Origin: Mactromeris polynyma
Lineage: Eukaryota; Mollusca; Bivalvia; Venerida; Mactridae
Direction: 5' to 3'
DNA: 64,000 nt
Assembly: GCA_032209605.1 (NCBI GenBank)
Contig: JASFXZ010000014.1
Location: 8,576,912-8,640,911, forward strand
The translations under genes and the position numbers were made by a program. Below the pieces are notes generated by a model. The model made no database searches. It was not told the origin of the DNA and saw nothing but the letters and a program-made list of their open reading frames with translations. How positions within the stretch are numbered: the stretch's first letter is position 1; each line of letters starts with the position of its first letter. This document shows, in pieces, positions 37,467-49,800 of this stretch.

Positions 37467-39100
37467 TGTAGATCATACTGCATGTATGTTATCATGTGTG
37501 TATATCATACTGCATGTATATTATCATGTGTGTAGATCATACTGCATGTATGTTATCATGTGTGTAGATCATACAGCATGTATATTATCATGTGTGTAGA
37601 TCATACAGCATGTATGTTATCATGTGTGTAGATCATACTGCATGTATGTAATCATGTGTGTAGATCATACTGCATGTATATTATCATGTGTGTAGATCAT
37701 ACTGCATGTATATTATCATGTGTGTAGATCATACTGCATGTATATTATCATGTGTGTAGATCATACTGCATGTATATTATCATGTGTGTAGATCATACTG
37801 CATGTATGTTATCATGTGTGTAGATCATACTGCATGTATATTATCATGTGTGTAGATCATACTGCATGTATGTTATCATGTGTGTAGATCATACTGCATG
37901 TATGTAATCATGTGTGTAGATCATACTGCATGTATATTATCATGTGTGTAGATCATACTGCATGTATATTATCATGTGTGTAGATCATACTGCATGTATA
38001 TTATCATGTGTGTAGATCATACTGCATGTATATTATCATGTGTGTAGATCATACTGCATGTATGTTATCATGTGTGTAGATCATACTGCATGTATGTTAT
38101 CATGTGTGTAGATCATACTGCATGTATGTTATCATGTGTGTAGATCATACTGCATGTATATTATCATGTGTGTAGATCATACTGCATTTATATTATCATG
38201 TGTGTAGATCATACTGCATGTATGTTATCATGTGTGTAGATGATACAGCATGTATATTATCATGTGTGTAGATCATACAGCATGTACATTATCATGTGTG
38301 TAGATGATACAGCATGTATATTATCCTGTGTGTATATCATACGCATGTAGAGTATCATGTGTGTAGATCATACTGCATGTATATTATCATGTGTGTAGAT
38401 CATACTGCATGTATGTTATCATGTGTGTAGATCATACTGCATGTATGTTATCATGTGTGTAGATCATACTGCATGTATATTATCATGTGTGTAGATCATA
38501 CTGCATGTATGTTATCATGTGTGTAGATGATACAGCATGTATATTATCATGTGTGTAGATCATACAGCATGTACATTATCATGTGTGTAGATGATGCAGC
38601 ATGTATATCATCCTGTGTGTATATCATACGCATGTAGAGTATCATGTGTGTAGATCATACAGCATGTACATTATCATGTGTTTAGATGATACAGCATGTA
38701 TATTATCCTGTGTGTATATCATACGTATGTAGAGGATCATGTGTGTAGATCATACAGCATGTACATTATCATGTGTGTAGATCATACTGCATGTATATTA
38801 TCCTGTGTGTATATCATACGCATGTAGAGTATCATGTGTGTAGATCATACAGCATGTATATTATCATGTGTGTATATCATACAGCAGGTAGATTATCCTG
38901 AGTGTAGATCATACAACGTGTACATTATCCTGTGTGTATATCATACAACATGAACATTGTCCTGTGTGTATATTATTCTGCATGTAGATTATGTGATGTG
39001 TAGATCTTACAGCATGTAGATTATCATGTGTGTAGATCATACAGCATGTAAAGTATTATGTATGTAGATAATACAGCATGTAAATTATGCATGTAGATTA
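37467..39100. repeat. 32-bp minisatellite, locus 3
   Basis: About 50 units of the same 32-bp family as 16555-17612 and 25772-28690. The block 37480-38220 is dominated by ACTGCATGTATRTTATC units. A multi-unit motif ending in ATCATACGCATGTAGAGTATC recurs at 38330, 38620 and 38815, and once in locus 2 (about 26900). Confidence 0.95.
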
Positions 39101-39361
39101 ACATTTGTTCTGTTCTTATATGTATTACAAATTATATGGTATGGCAATGATTTTACCCCATTTATTGCTTTTCATATTACCTACGTGTATTATAAATACG
39201 AATGAGAATATGGTCCAGGTTTATATTACGGATACTTACACTTGAATCTCAAATCACAATACTTATTCTTATCACTGTGTACTGAATATTCTTTCTGGTC
39301 CATTTTCTTTTAGTGTAACTAAGAATTACGGACCTGAGTATTTGTATGTTTGTGATACAGC

Positions 39362-39770
39362 TTAAAACAGAGAGAATATGTAACCACAGGGAACGCCATA
39401 TACACAAGACAATACCTCCCCACGCAGACCTCCGGAAAAACAACAATCCACAAAACATAAGGCACTTAAGGAGGCCAAACGGTACACATATTACGGAACA
39501 GAGGCACAAGGAATGGCCCGACAGACCATAAGGAATAACTAGGAGAATCAAAGTGGATAATGAAGGGAGGGGGAGGGGGGAATTAATGGATGGAAAAGCT
39601 CACAGGACAATTCAAGACAACTGGCCGCAATAGGCCAAAATGGGCAGGAAACACTCTGAACACTGTATAAAGTGACAGAATTGCACAGGGGAAAGGGAAA
39701 TATAAAACACATTCATAACACAAACAGAAACAACAATCATATAGCGAATTACAGCCTTGGAACTGTTAGC
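39362..39770 (-). mobile_element. Interspersed element with a single 44-bp module, inserted in unit B
   Basis: CAGGGAACGCCATATACACAAGAC... through TATAAAGTGACAGAATTGCACAGG matches, in reverse complement, 50195-50910. Here the 44-bp module (CACGCAGACCTCCGGAA) occurs once, against about ten copies at 50450-50895. It interrupts the terminal block shared with unit A, so it was inserted after the duplication or excised from A. A shorter relative lies at 61036-61140. No transposase frame. Confidence 0.75.
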
Positions 39771-40044
39771 AAAAAATACTGGGGGTTTAAATCGATTTAA
39801 CGGCTAGCTAACCTCACACCTTATCGCTATATGGTCATTGATTTCAAACATATATACATAAATTGACTAAGTAGGCCTCTGACTAAATAAAACATACATA
39901 TCTCATATAACATTCAACTCTTTAAGAGAATGGACAAGAGAGACTATTCAGCAATCATTTAACAATATTATAATAATAATAATATTCGGTTCTGTGAAAT
40001 GACTTAAATAAATGCGATAGTTGTTGTTGTAGTTATTACTAAAT

Positions 40045-40395
40045 ATAATCAATCACCTACGCGGTGGTCTCCCTTTACAATACAGTGATCTCTGAAGTGA
40101 CAAACATTTCAACAGTAATCTGTTATTTCAATATGTTTTATCTTTTGATTACATGTACATATATTGTATAATCACGTTCATGCTACATAGCAGAGAGGTA
40201 ATGCTAATGCTAACGAACGTTTTATTGAAATATAATGTATTATGCACATCTATTAAAGGGAGATAAGCACAGCAATGAGTTTGAAAAATTTACTTAACGC
40301 CATTAAGAACGCAACTATTTCACTTAGCCTACATTTTGTTCCATGTGTTAAAAACGTTTATTGTTACAAATGTGTAAATCACTCATAAAACTATG
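40045..40395. repeat. Duplicated flank block, copy 2
   Basis: Matches 17613-17998 (CGCGGTGGTCTCCCTTTACA, GAAATATAATGTA, GCCTACATTTTGTTCCA). It marks the right border of the duplicated region. Confidence 0.85.
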
Positions 40396-40548
40396 ACCCG
40401 AGTATTCATATTTAATAATTGATTAAGTTTAGGAAATTATGTTTGAGAATGAACATATAATTATTTCTTTATATGCTGACATGGACATATTAATGGCGTG
40501 GGGGTATATGATACAAGTGTAAAGCATTAAAGGTAATATTTAATCGAA

Positions 40549-40554
40549 TTTATT
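40549..40554 (-). promoter_or_regulatory. Candidate polyadenylation signal of the OATP gene
   Basis: AATAAA on the minus strand about 340 bp downstream of the stop codon at 40892. It is the first canonical hexamer I noticed; other AT-rich variants could serve instead. Confidence 0.3.
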
Positions 40555-40891
40555 AAACTCATCAGTCAAAATGGAATTATGACAAACATAGCATTAACAT
40601 TTTCGTAATAACCTTTTTTCGATAATACTAGATTTTCTGTGCTCCTGCAACATAATTCGTTTTAGCTTTATAGTCACGTGATAATTATGACGTCATAGAG
40701 ATTGTTCATGCTGAACATTTTCGATATGATTGCATAACACCACGATACTAATAAGTTTGCCGGGTATCGATTTAGTTACCGTTTCTTAGAACACAGAAAC
40801 AATTGTTTCTTTAAAAAACGCAGTACTTAGTGAAGATTTTTCTCTCGTCTGCTAGGCTGGAATGTTTTTTTCGTAACAAGCTAATGAGCAT

Positions 40892-43800
40892 CTAACTATC
40901 GTCTGCTTTGGACAATGATGGGCGAGGTTGTGGAACGGGTGGTTTTAACTCTATAGATTTATTCTGATGCGTTTTGTCGTCTGCTTCTTTTCTTGTCGCC
41001 AGAAAATACGTGCAGCACGTGAAAAGCAGACCAACACCGAACATCCCCACGTTGACACCTGTCAGTCTAATTCGCATCTCTGTAAAGAAAGAGAATTTGA
41101 TACACGAGAATCGAGAAAAATGAAACCTAATCCAGACTCTGGTTAGCTTAATGAACAAAAATCCTGAACTAGTTTGAATCTAGGCATTGCATGGTCAGAT
41201 GAGACCCACACGGGTTCCGGGAGCCGCACGGGTCTGTGGCCCTAAACAGCTCCAAAATCGTAAGAAGTCCGTGTTTGAAAGTTGTGCAAGCTCTACTTTC
41301 ATCCAAGCGCTCTACCGTACGGCTCTCCTGAGAAGCCAAAACTCTTCAAAAAGTCGTTCGAGGGAAGCGTTCCAGACAGGTGAGTAGTGGTGCTCACTTT
41401 GTGACATATAGTGTATAATTTCGATGTTTCTGTAGGAACTTTTATCGTCTGAACGACCGTGAATGTCTACATTTACTATAAATACAATACAAAGCGATAT
41501 CTGTGGTGAATAAAGCTTGTCCGTTTATAGATTATATAGAGAAACACTGAAATTATACATTATTTGTCAGAAAATGATTCCACTACTGACCTGTCTGGAA
41601 CGCTTCCCTCTGTCGCAGACGCATCACTCGGCGGAATACACATCGGGTTATACACTGTACAAAGGGCGTTTGTTTGATGTAACAGTACGTTCCAACGACT
41701 GTACTGTGTATGGTTAAACAGACGTGGCATAGGTGTGATGACGTCATAGCGGCGAGGTATTTTAATTTTTAAGTGATTTCCTGGTAGAATCTACGTGACA
41801 GTAAAAGACATCTCTGCAAATAGTTTGGTAATTACGTCATAATGCCATAGACTAACCTTTGACGTCATAAAGAGAACACGCGCCAACACCCGAGCAAGTA
41901 GTTCTCCAAACAAGACACAAGGAATCGAACACTTTACCATATACAATCGGTGCCGGCAGAAAGACTGGAATGTAGATTACAAAGCAAGAATTCATAAGAG
42001 AGTAAATTATGTTTCGGCGTCGCTGTATAAAATTAATTTTGACCTACTTTTCAAAATCGAACCAAGCATAGTTTCACCAAAGAGACACCAAACGGGGGTT
42101 TCGTTCACCCAAGAGGCACCAAGCGGGGTTTTCGTAAGATGTTCCAATATAATCAGTTGGATATTGCATCATCTTTTTACGTCATCAGACTGTTTACAAA
42201 CCAGAACGAGGCAGATTTCCCATGGGGCATTAATCTAATGAGAAAGCTTCCAGACGATCCAGATCACAGACCTGTTTTTAAGCACATATTTTATTGCAAA
42301 ACATAAACAAATGTTGCTTCATACTTTGTAATGGTTAACATTAGAGTACTAGGCTTCCATCCGCAATTTCCACGCAAGGCAGGTCTACAGTCATGTGTCC
42401 TCCACCCCTGATTCAAGTAGGGGGAATGTCAGCAGATTGTGGAAGGGCATTTAGTACTGGTTGATAATAAATTCCAGGAAAACTGATAAGATCAACTGTA
42501 TATGAGTTTGATCGCCAAAAAAATGCTTCAAGTAAAAAATGTGTAATAAAATTTACCAAGAAGTGCCATTAAAAACGATTGAAGGCCCACAGCTATAGAT
42601 CTATCTTTTTCCTTCACTGACCTGAAATATATATATGTAATATATTCAAATATATCAATACAGAGACTCATAATGACTTCCTACTAGAGCAACGTCTAGC
42701 AAACGCTTGAAGTGACGTCTAGGTGGTAGATCACGTGAAGCAAACGCCTGAAGTGACTTCTAGGTGGTAGATCACGTGAAGCAAACGCCTGAAGTGACTT
42801 CTAGATGGTAGACCACGTGAAGCAAACGCCTAAAGTGACTTCTAGATGGTAGACCACGTGAAGCAAACGCTTGAAGTGAATACTAGATGGTAGACCACGT
42901 GAAGCAAACGCTTGAAGTGACTTATATATGGTAGACCACGTGAAGCAAACGCTTGTAGTGACTGCTAGATGGTAGAGCACGTGAAGCAAACGCTTGTAGT
43001 GACTGCTAGATGGTAGAGCACGTGAAGCAAACGCTTGTAGTGACTGCTAGATGGTAGAGCACGTGAAGCAAACGCTTGTAGTGACTGCTAGATGGTAGAC
43101 CACGTGAAGCAAACGCTTGTAGTGACTGCTAGATGGTAGAGCACGTGAAGCAAACGCTTGTAGTGACTGCTAGATGGTAGACCACGTGAAGCAAACGCTT
43201 GAAGTGAATACTAGATGGTAAACCACGTGAAGCAAACGCTTGAAGTGACTTATATATGGTAGACCACGTGAAGCAAACGCTTGTAGTGACTGCTAGATGG
43301 TAGAGCACGTGAAGCAAACGCTTGTAGTGACTGCTAGATGGTAGAGCACGTGAACCAAACGCTTGTAGTGACTGCTAGATGGTAGAGCACGTGAAGCAAA
43401 CGCTTGAAGTGACTTCTAGATGGTAGACCACGTGAAGCAAACGCTTAAAGTGACTTCTAGATGGTAGACCACGTGAAACAAACGCTTGAAGTGACTTCTA
43501 GATGGTAGACCACGTGAAGCAAACGCTTGAAGTGACTTCTAGATGGTAGACCACGTGAAGCAAACGCTTGAAGTGACTTCTAGATGGTAGACCACGTGAA
43601 GCAAACGCTTGAAGTGACTTCTAGATGGTAGACCACGTGAAGCAAACGCTTGAAGTGACTTCTAGATGGTAGACCACGTGAAGCAAACGCTTGAAGTGAC
43701 TTCTAGATGGTAGACCACGTGAAGCAAACGCTTGAAGTGACTGTTAGATGGTAGAGCACGTGAAGCAAACGCTTGAAGTGACTACTAGATGGTAGAGCAC

Positions 43801-46800
43801 GTGAAGCAAACGCTTGTAGTGACTACTAGATGGTAGACCACGTGAAGCAAACGCTTGAAGTGACTGTTAGATGGTAGACCACGTGAAGCAAACGCTTGTA
43901 GTGACTACTAGATGGTAGACCACGTGAAGCAGACGCTTGTAGTGACTACTAGATGGTAGACCACGTGAAGCAGACGCTTGTAGTGACTACTAGATGGTAG
44001 ACCACGTGAAGCAAACGCTTGTAGTGACTACTAGATGGCAGACCACGTGAAGCAAACGCTTGTAGTGACTGCTAGATGGTAGAGCACGTGAAGCAAACGC
44101 TTGAAGTGACTGTTAGATGGTAGACCACGTGAAGCAAACGCTTGTAGTGACTACTAGATGGTAGACCACGTGAAGCAGACGCTTGAAGTGACTGCTAGAT
44201 GGTAGAGCACGTGAAGCAAACGCTTGTAGTGACTACTAGATGGTAGACCACGTGAAGCAAACGCTTGAAGTGAATACTAGATGGTAGACCACGTGAAGCA
44301 AACGCTTGAAGTGACTGTTAGATGGTAGACCACGTGAAGCAAACGCTTGTAGTGACTACTAGATGGTAGACCACGTGAAGCAAACGCTTGAAGTGAATAC
44401 TAGATGGTAGACCACGTGAAGCAAACGCTTGAAGTGACTGCTAGATGGTAGAGCACGTGAAGCAAACGCTTGTAGTGACTACTAGATGGTAGACCACGTG
44501 AAGCAAACGCTTGAAGTGAATACTAGATGGTAGACCACGTGAAGCAAACGCTTGAAGTGACTGCTAGATGGTAGAGCACGTGAAGCAAACGCTTGTAGTG
44601 ACTACTAGATGGTAGACCACGTGAAGCAAACGCTTGAAGTGACTGTTAGATGGTAGACCACGTGAAGCAAACGCTTGTAGTGACTACTAGATGGCAGACC
44701 ACGTGAAGCAAACGCTTGTAGTGACTGCTAGATGGTAGAGCACGTGAAGCAAACGCTTGAAGTGACTGCTAGATGGTAGAGCACGTGAAGCAAACGCTTG
44801 TAGTGACTACTAGATGGCAGACCACGTGAAGCAAACGCTTGAAGTGACTGCTAGATGACAGATCATTGGCTTTGTTTCCGATTCATATTGTACAAATGTA
44901 CACATTATATGGCATATGTTATCTACACTACAAGTACCGATTACCAGTTCATAAAAGGGGAAAGAACTGCTGCATAATCATGTATCTTTGATTGCAAGCG
45001 ATAATACCATATGACCTTACAAAATAACACCCGACTGGTATATCAGACGTTTGTGGTTTAATGTCACGTGAGGTATAATAAAAGTATTTCACACAAGCCA
45101 TTAGCTAAATGGAAGCCTACTCTATCAGTCAGATAAGCACTGGACGGACAATCATGCCCTGCACCCCCGACTCATGTAGGAAGTTTTCACTTGCTTGTGG
45201 AAGGGCTGTTTAGTACTCGTTGGTAACCCAGGAACACTGGTTAGGTCAACTGACTGTTTTCAATAACTAAAATACGTTGTAAAACTCCAACACACCTTAA
45301 TAGCGTCACATACGACGGAGCAATCGTCATGGTTCCAATAAGGGAGCCGATGGCATTTATTGCAACGTAAGGGATAAACTGAGAACAATCAGCATTGCAA
45401 AATCCCGTACTGACCCGTCCTGATCCGTACAACTCTCCTGATGACAGGGTACAGTTTGAATATATCTATATAAATGGAAAAATGGCAAAACTTGAAAATG
45501 TTACATAATGGACATGTCTTGAGTGTTTTTGTTTATGATTTGTATCAGTAAAAATACAGTGAAATTTAGAGAAGTCCTCTCTCGAGCTCCAACCTTTCTT
45601 CAACAACGATATCAATTTTTCTAGTTATAAAAAAATACCATTTTAACCTCTACAAAGCAACACCCTTTTAGCAACAGTCACAATTGGCGTTGCTCTGGAG
45701 AGGTTGTGCTAGATACTGTAAAACCTCATATAAAGACCACCTCAATAATAAAACCACCTCACAATTTAGAACACAATTAGTAAGTCCATTTTTACTGTTT
45801 TACTCCGTATTCAACTTCAATATTAAGACCACCTCAATAAGAAGACCAGTTTTCAAGGGTCCCAAAGGTGGTCTTATTATTGAGGTTTTACTTTATACTA
45901 AGACAACAGATTCTACACTTCATGATTAGTACTGAGTTTTGAGATCAGTCTCTGAACTCTTAATTCTGATTGGTTCTTTCTGAACACAGTCAAAAAATTG
46001 ACCAATGGTAAGACTGCATTCTGAGGATGATGTCCAAACTAAATTTCAGTATGGCAACATTTTATGAAAAATACTCAAAATCAAAGAATCAACTCGAAAT
46101 TAAGCATTTATTGTATACGTGGTAAAGTTTGCGAAAATAGTTGCGAATTGCAGAAATTCAAGCAATTCGCGAAAATGTCGATTAGTTTCACTTTCCTTGT
46201 TCCAGTACATATTTCGACAGTTTCTGAAATCGCCGATCGACGAACTTGTTTGCCGCGCAAGAATTTCCACTTACACATACTTGCAGGATAAATTTGATAA
46301 AGAAGTACGTAAAAATAATTACACCGTTAATTTCTGATGTGCAGCCCGCATAACAGGGAGAAAAGTAGGTCCGACCTTCCCCACACACTGGGAGAAAAAG
46401 TGAGTCTGTGCACTCACACATTTCTTCTTCCATTGCGCTGAAAAAAATAGTACCATGTCACATGGATTCATTGTTCATTTTGCAAAATTCTTATACATTT
46501 ACATGTATATTCTAACCTTTAGAAAATGTGGTCACATGACGGTCTTAAGGTAGACACACAGTAAAATTGCGGGACACATTACTCTGCAAGTCGTATTTAT
46601 ATCGCTTGCTGTTGTCAATCATAAAATGATTCAGAAATAATTGCAGTAAATGTATTCATACGCTTGCTGTATATCACTGCTTCACAACGGCAAAACTTTT
46701 ACATCTGCACATACAAAATACACAGGAAATTATTTTGCAGTATGAAAGAAATTCGTGAAAAATAAATTAGGCCGTCCATGTCATATGTTTGTTTGTGGTA

Positions 46801-49800
46801 TCCCTGCCAACAAACCGAAATAGGCTCCGACTCAAACTTTTTCGGCTCTTCCGTGCTGGACGTTTTAGTGCTATTTGCAAACTTCATAACATATGTACGC
46901 ATCAAGAAAAATCTACAATGTCGACCTAACTACCCACAATACCATTATGACTTGAGGTATCAGTCTCAAAAATATTTTAAAATGATAAGTAATATACATT
47001 TTTACTCAACACAATTATTCAAAACCACACTAAGCTGTCGTACCTTCTCTCAGAATCCCAGCCAATAATGTCCGGAGTATCACAACTCCAGATGAAATTG
47101 AAACATTGGCATGCGAATGAACACAACCTTGATAACAACATCATCTTCACACATCCGGACAGTCCAAGACGCAGGCGTCTGGTGATTGTTCCACCAATAA
47201 AAGTTCCAGCCGAAGTAGTTACTAACTTTTCAAGACCTGTAATGGAAAGTTGATTGTTGAATGGTAAAACAATACAACCTATCTTAAAGCGCCCTCTCTT
47301 GAGTAACAATACCTCTATAACAACAGTAGGCCTATTGATTGTTTCCCGGACGAAATGTTACGACAAATCTAACCTCTCTAGAGCAGTAATTCTTAAAACC
47401 ACAACCGACCTTTGCATCTCGTACAGGTTTGTTTCTTGAGAGGTGGCACTGTCCATTTTTTTCAGACTTTATTCCGAAAATACTTTCTGCATATTTATTG
47501 GATCATTTTCATCAAACTAAATTCACAAATTGTCAAACAGTATAGGGATCGGGAAGTGTTCGTAAAGAAAGTGACTCATGAGAGTCAGCAATGACTAGTC
47601 CCTGAGCCAGGAACGACTCTATATATCATAAATAAACACTAAGTTTTAGATGGGAGTATTACATAAATTGAACATGTTTTTATTAATCCACGTAATACTT
47701 TTAGAAAGTGCCGAGAACAAACACAAAATAAAACTTCTGCTTATGGAATTCATAACAACTAGTTTTGATTGATTTAGTCGAACTAAAGTTTTCGGAAACG
47801 AAAGTAAAAGTCAGCTATCCATTGCACATGATGCATTTACCTGATATGACATTAGCTTTCCAAGTGGGTATCTGAAATTGTGTCTCGACGTATTTTGGAC
47901 CAAAAGAACCCATTGCTAGAAAGGCAAATATGACAAATAAGGCGGAGACCATGTTGCAAACGAACACAGGTTGCTTTAACACGCGGAATATAGACTTCGG
48001 CAAATCTGAAATAAAAAATATTGATTTCATTATTTATGATTGATATTGATCAACGAACACGTCCAATGGTACAACTTGTTATAGACTCTGCAAACGGCTG
48101 AAGCCAAAGACAACACACTGACACCCTGTTTTACGTGTAATCTTCAAAAGGTAGAGGCTAATGGCATCGCATTGATACTCCACTAAATATGTAATCCACT
48201 TTCACAAAAAGGTTGATGCTAAAGGCAATTACACTGAGACCCAAATAAATGGACAAAGGTTCAGACTGTAGACAGTGTACTAAGCCATCGGTAAATGTGT
48301 ATTCTACAAAATGTTTAGGCTAACGGAAGTACACTGGGACCCCTATACATGAAAAGAATTTAGTATGGGAATGTGAGTACACCGTGTTGCTGTTCGCATT
48401 AGTTTATACAGTCAAACCTGTGTTAAAGACCACCTGCGAACAAAGACCACTATTGCAAAACCTGTCTGCAAAGACCACCAATGTTATCTCCCATCAGACC
48501 ATTTTCAATGATATTTAATCTGTTAATATAGACCACCTGTAAACAAAGACCACATTTTGCTGTTCCCATGGGTGGTCTTTACAGACAGGTTTGACTGTAT
48601 ATGTATGTGCGTGTCTGTGTATATGTATTAAGGATGTCTACGAATATTCAGATATTCGACTATTCGTTCGTACGTTCAAAGATTCGAATTCTGATTCGGC
48701 ATTCGAATATTCTATAAAATATATATTTTCATTATAAAAGCTGAATGCAAGTGTATTGAATTTCAATGATGTGCATTCTCGCATTGAATGTCATTTTACG
48801 CGTGAAAATAATATCTACAGGTGTTAGTTGACATGTCATGTTGTATATTTGGGGGCAAGAGAGATGTAACACTCCAGTGATGACACTTGGGCCCAGAAAT
48901 TATTAGTAATCGCGGGGATTGACCAGTTCAAAACACAAAATTGATAAGCATAAACTAAAAGTTAAACTTCGAATTTCAAATGTATTATTATTAAATAAGA
49001 AGGTCGAATGTTCGAAAATTCGAATATTCGTTCGGACGGTTGACCGAATATTCGAATACCAATATTGCTATTCGTTCGCATTCCTTATATGCATGTAATG
49101 AGACGCTTCTGATCATTAAAAGGCGACATGAGCATTTCAATGAACACTATAGTGCTGAATCTTTAATTTATACTCATTTCTTTTATCATTCTTGCATATG
49201 CAAATATCTATAATTGCCATTATATGTAGAGTCTATATCTGCATATAAAGCTACGAAAAATATCTACATAAACTTGTCCAAGAAATTTAGCTCATTCAAC
49301 AACAACAATACAAACAAGAATTATCTTGAAAAAAGATGATCGACGCAATTTAAAGGTTAAGATTTGTTGAGATGTTACGATTGCTGGTCACTCCAGATCC
49401 AAAATGGATTTCGGTAAATTCACTGAAATTCAATTGACATCGGTACGGTAGCGTACCCTTTACCGAAAGGTTAACCAATGCGCGCCAAGGTTACAAATGT
49501 TGTTCGGTTGAAGAGAATTTGCCTTGGTGGTTAACGCAAGATTTGATTGGTTTACACAACACTGATATGCAAATAGCAAAACCATGTTAGTACGGCTACG
49601 CCGAAAAAGCAATAGGCCTCCACTAAACGAAAAAAATTAATACCTTTTATATTCGTTGTAAATGAAGGACCCGAGTCAATCACTGTGCTGTTGACGTATT
49701 CGGCATTTTTGTCGTCTGCTGGCGTTTCTACATTGATGGATCGTGGGAAAAAGAAGATTGGAACGGAAATAAGCAATGAGCACACGCCGAACACGATAAA

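Larger units (their letters stand above)
31321..39960. repeat. Segmental duplication, unit B
   Basis: Collinear with unit A (19003-29060). Differences: a precise loss of the B-box/coiled-coil region of the TRIM-like gene, loss of about 350 bp of 5' flank, an 841-bp unit-B-only block at 34561-35401, more 78-bp units (16 against 7), fewer 32-bp units, and an interspersed element inserted at about 39362-39770. Confidence 0.93.

Noticed and set aside
41187..41717. Open frames at 41187-41387 and 41517-41717 as extra exons
   Set aside because: They read on the opposite strand or in frames without OATP similarity, and they overlap the inverted repeat. Exons 12 and 13 join in phase without them.
46188..46322. 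Extending OATP exon 9 through VIIFTYFFIKFILQ to a second phase-0 donor (CAA|gtatgt)
   Set aside because: It would also keep the frame, but it would insert a hydrophobic stretch into the Kazal-like extracellular loop, unlike the family. The GGT|gtaatt donor gives the usual short link to the YSNC segment.
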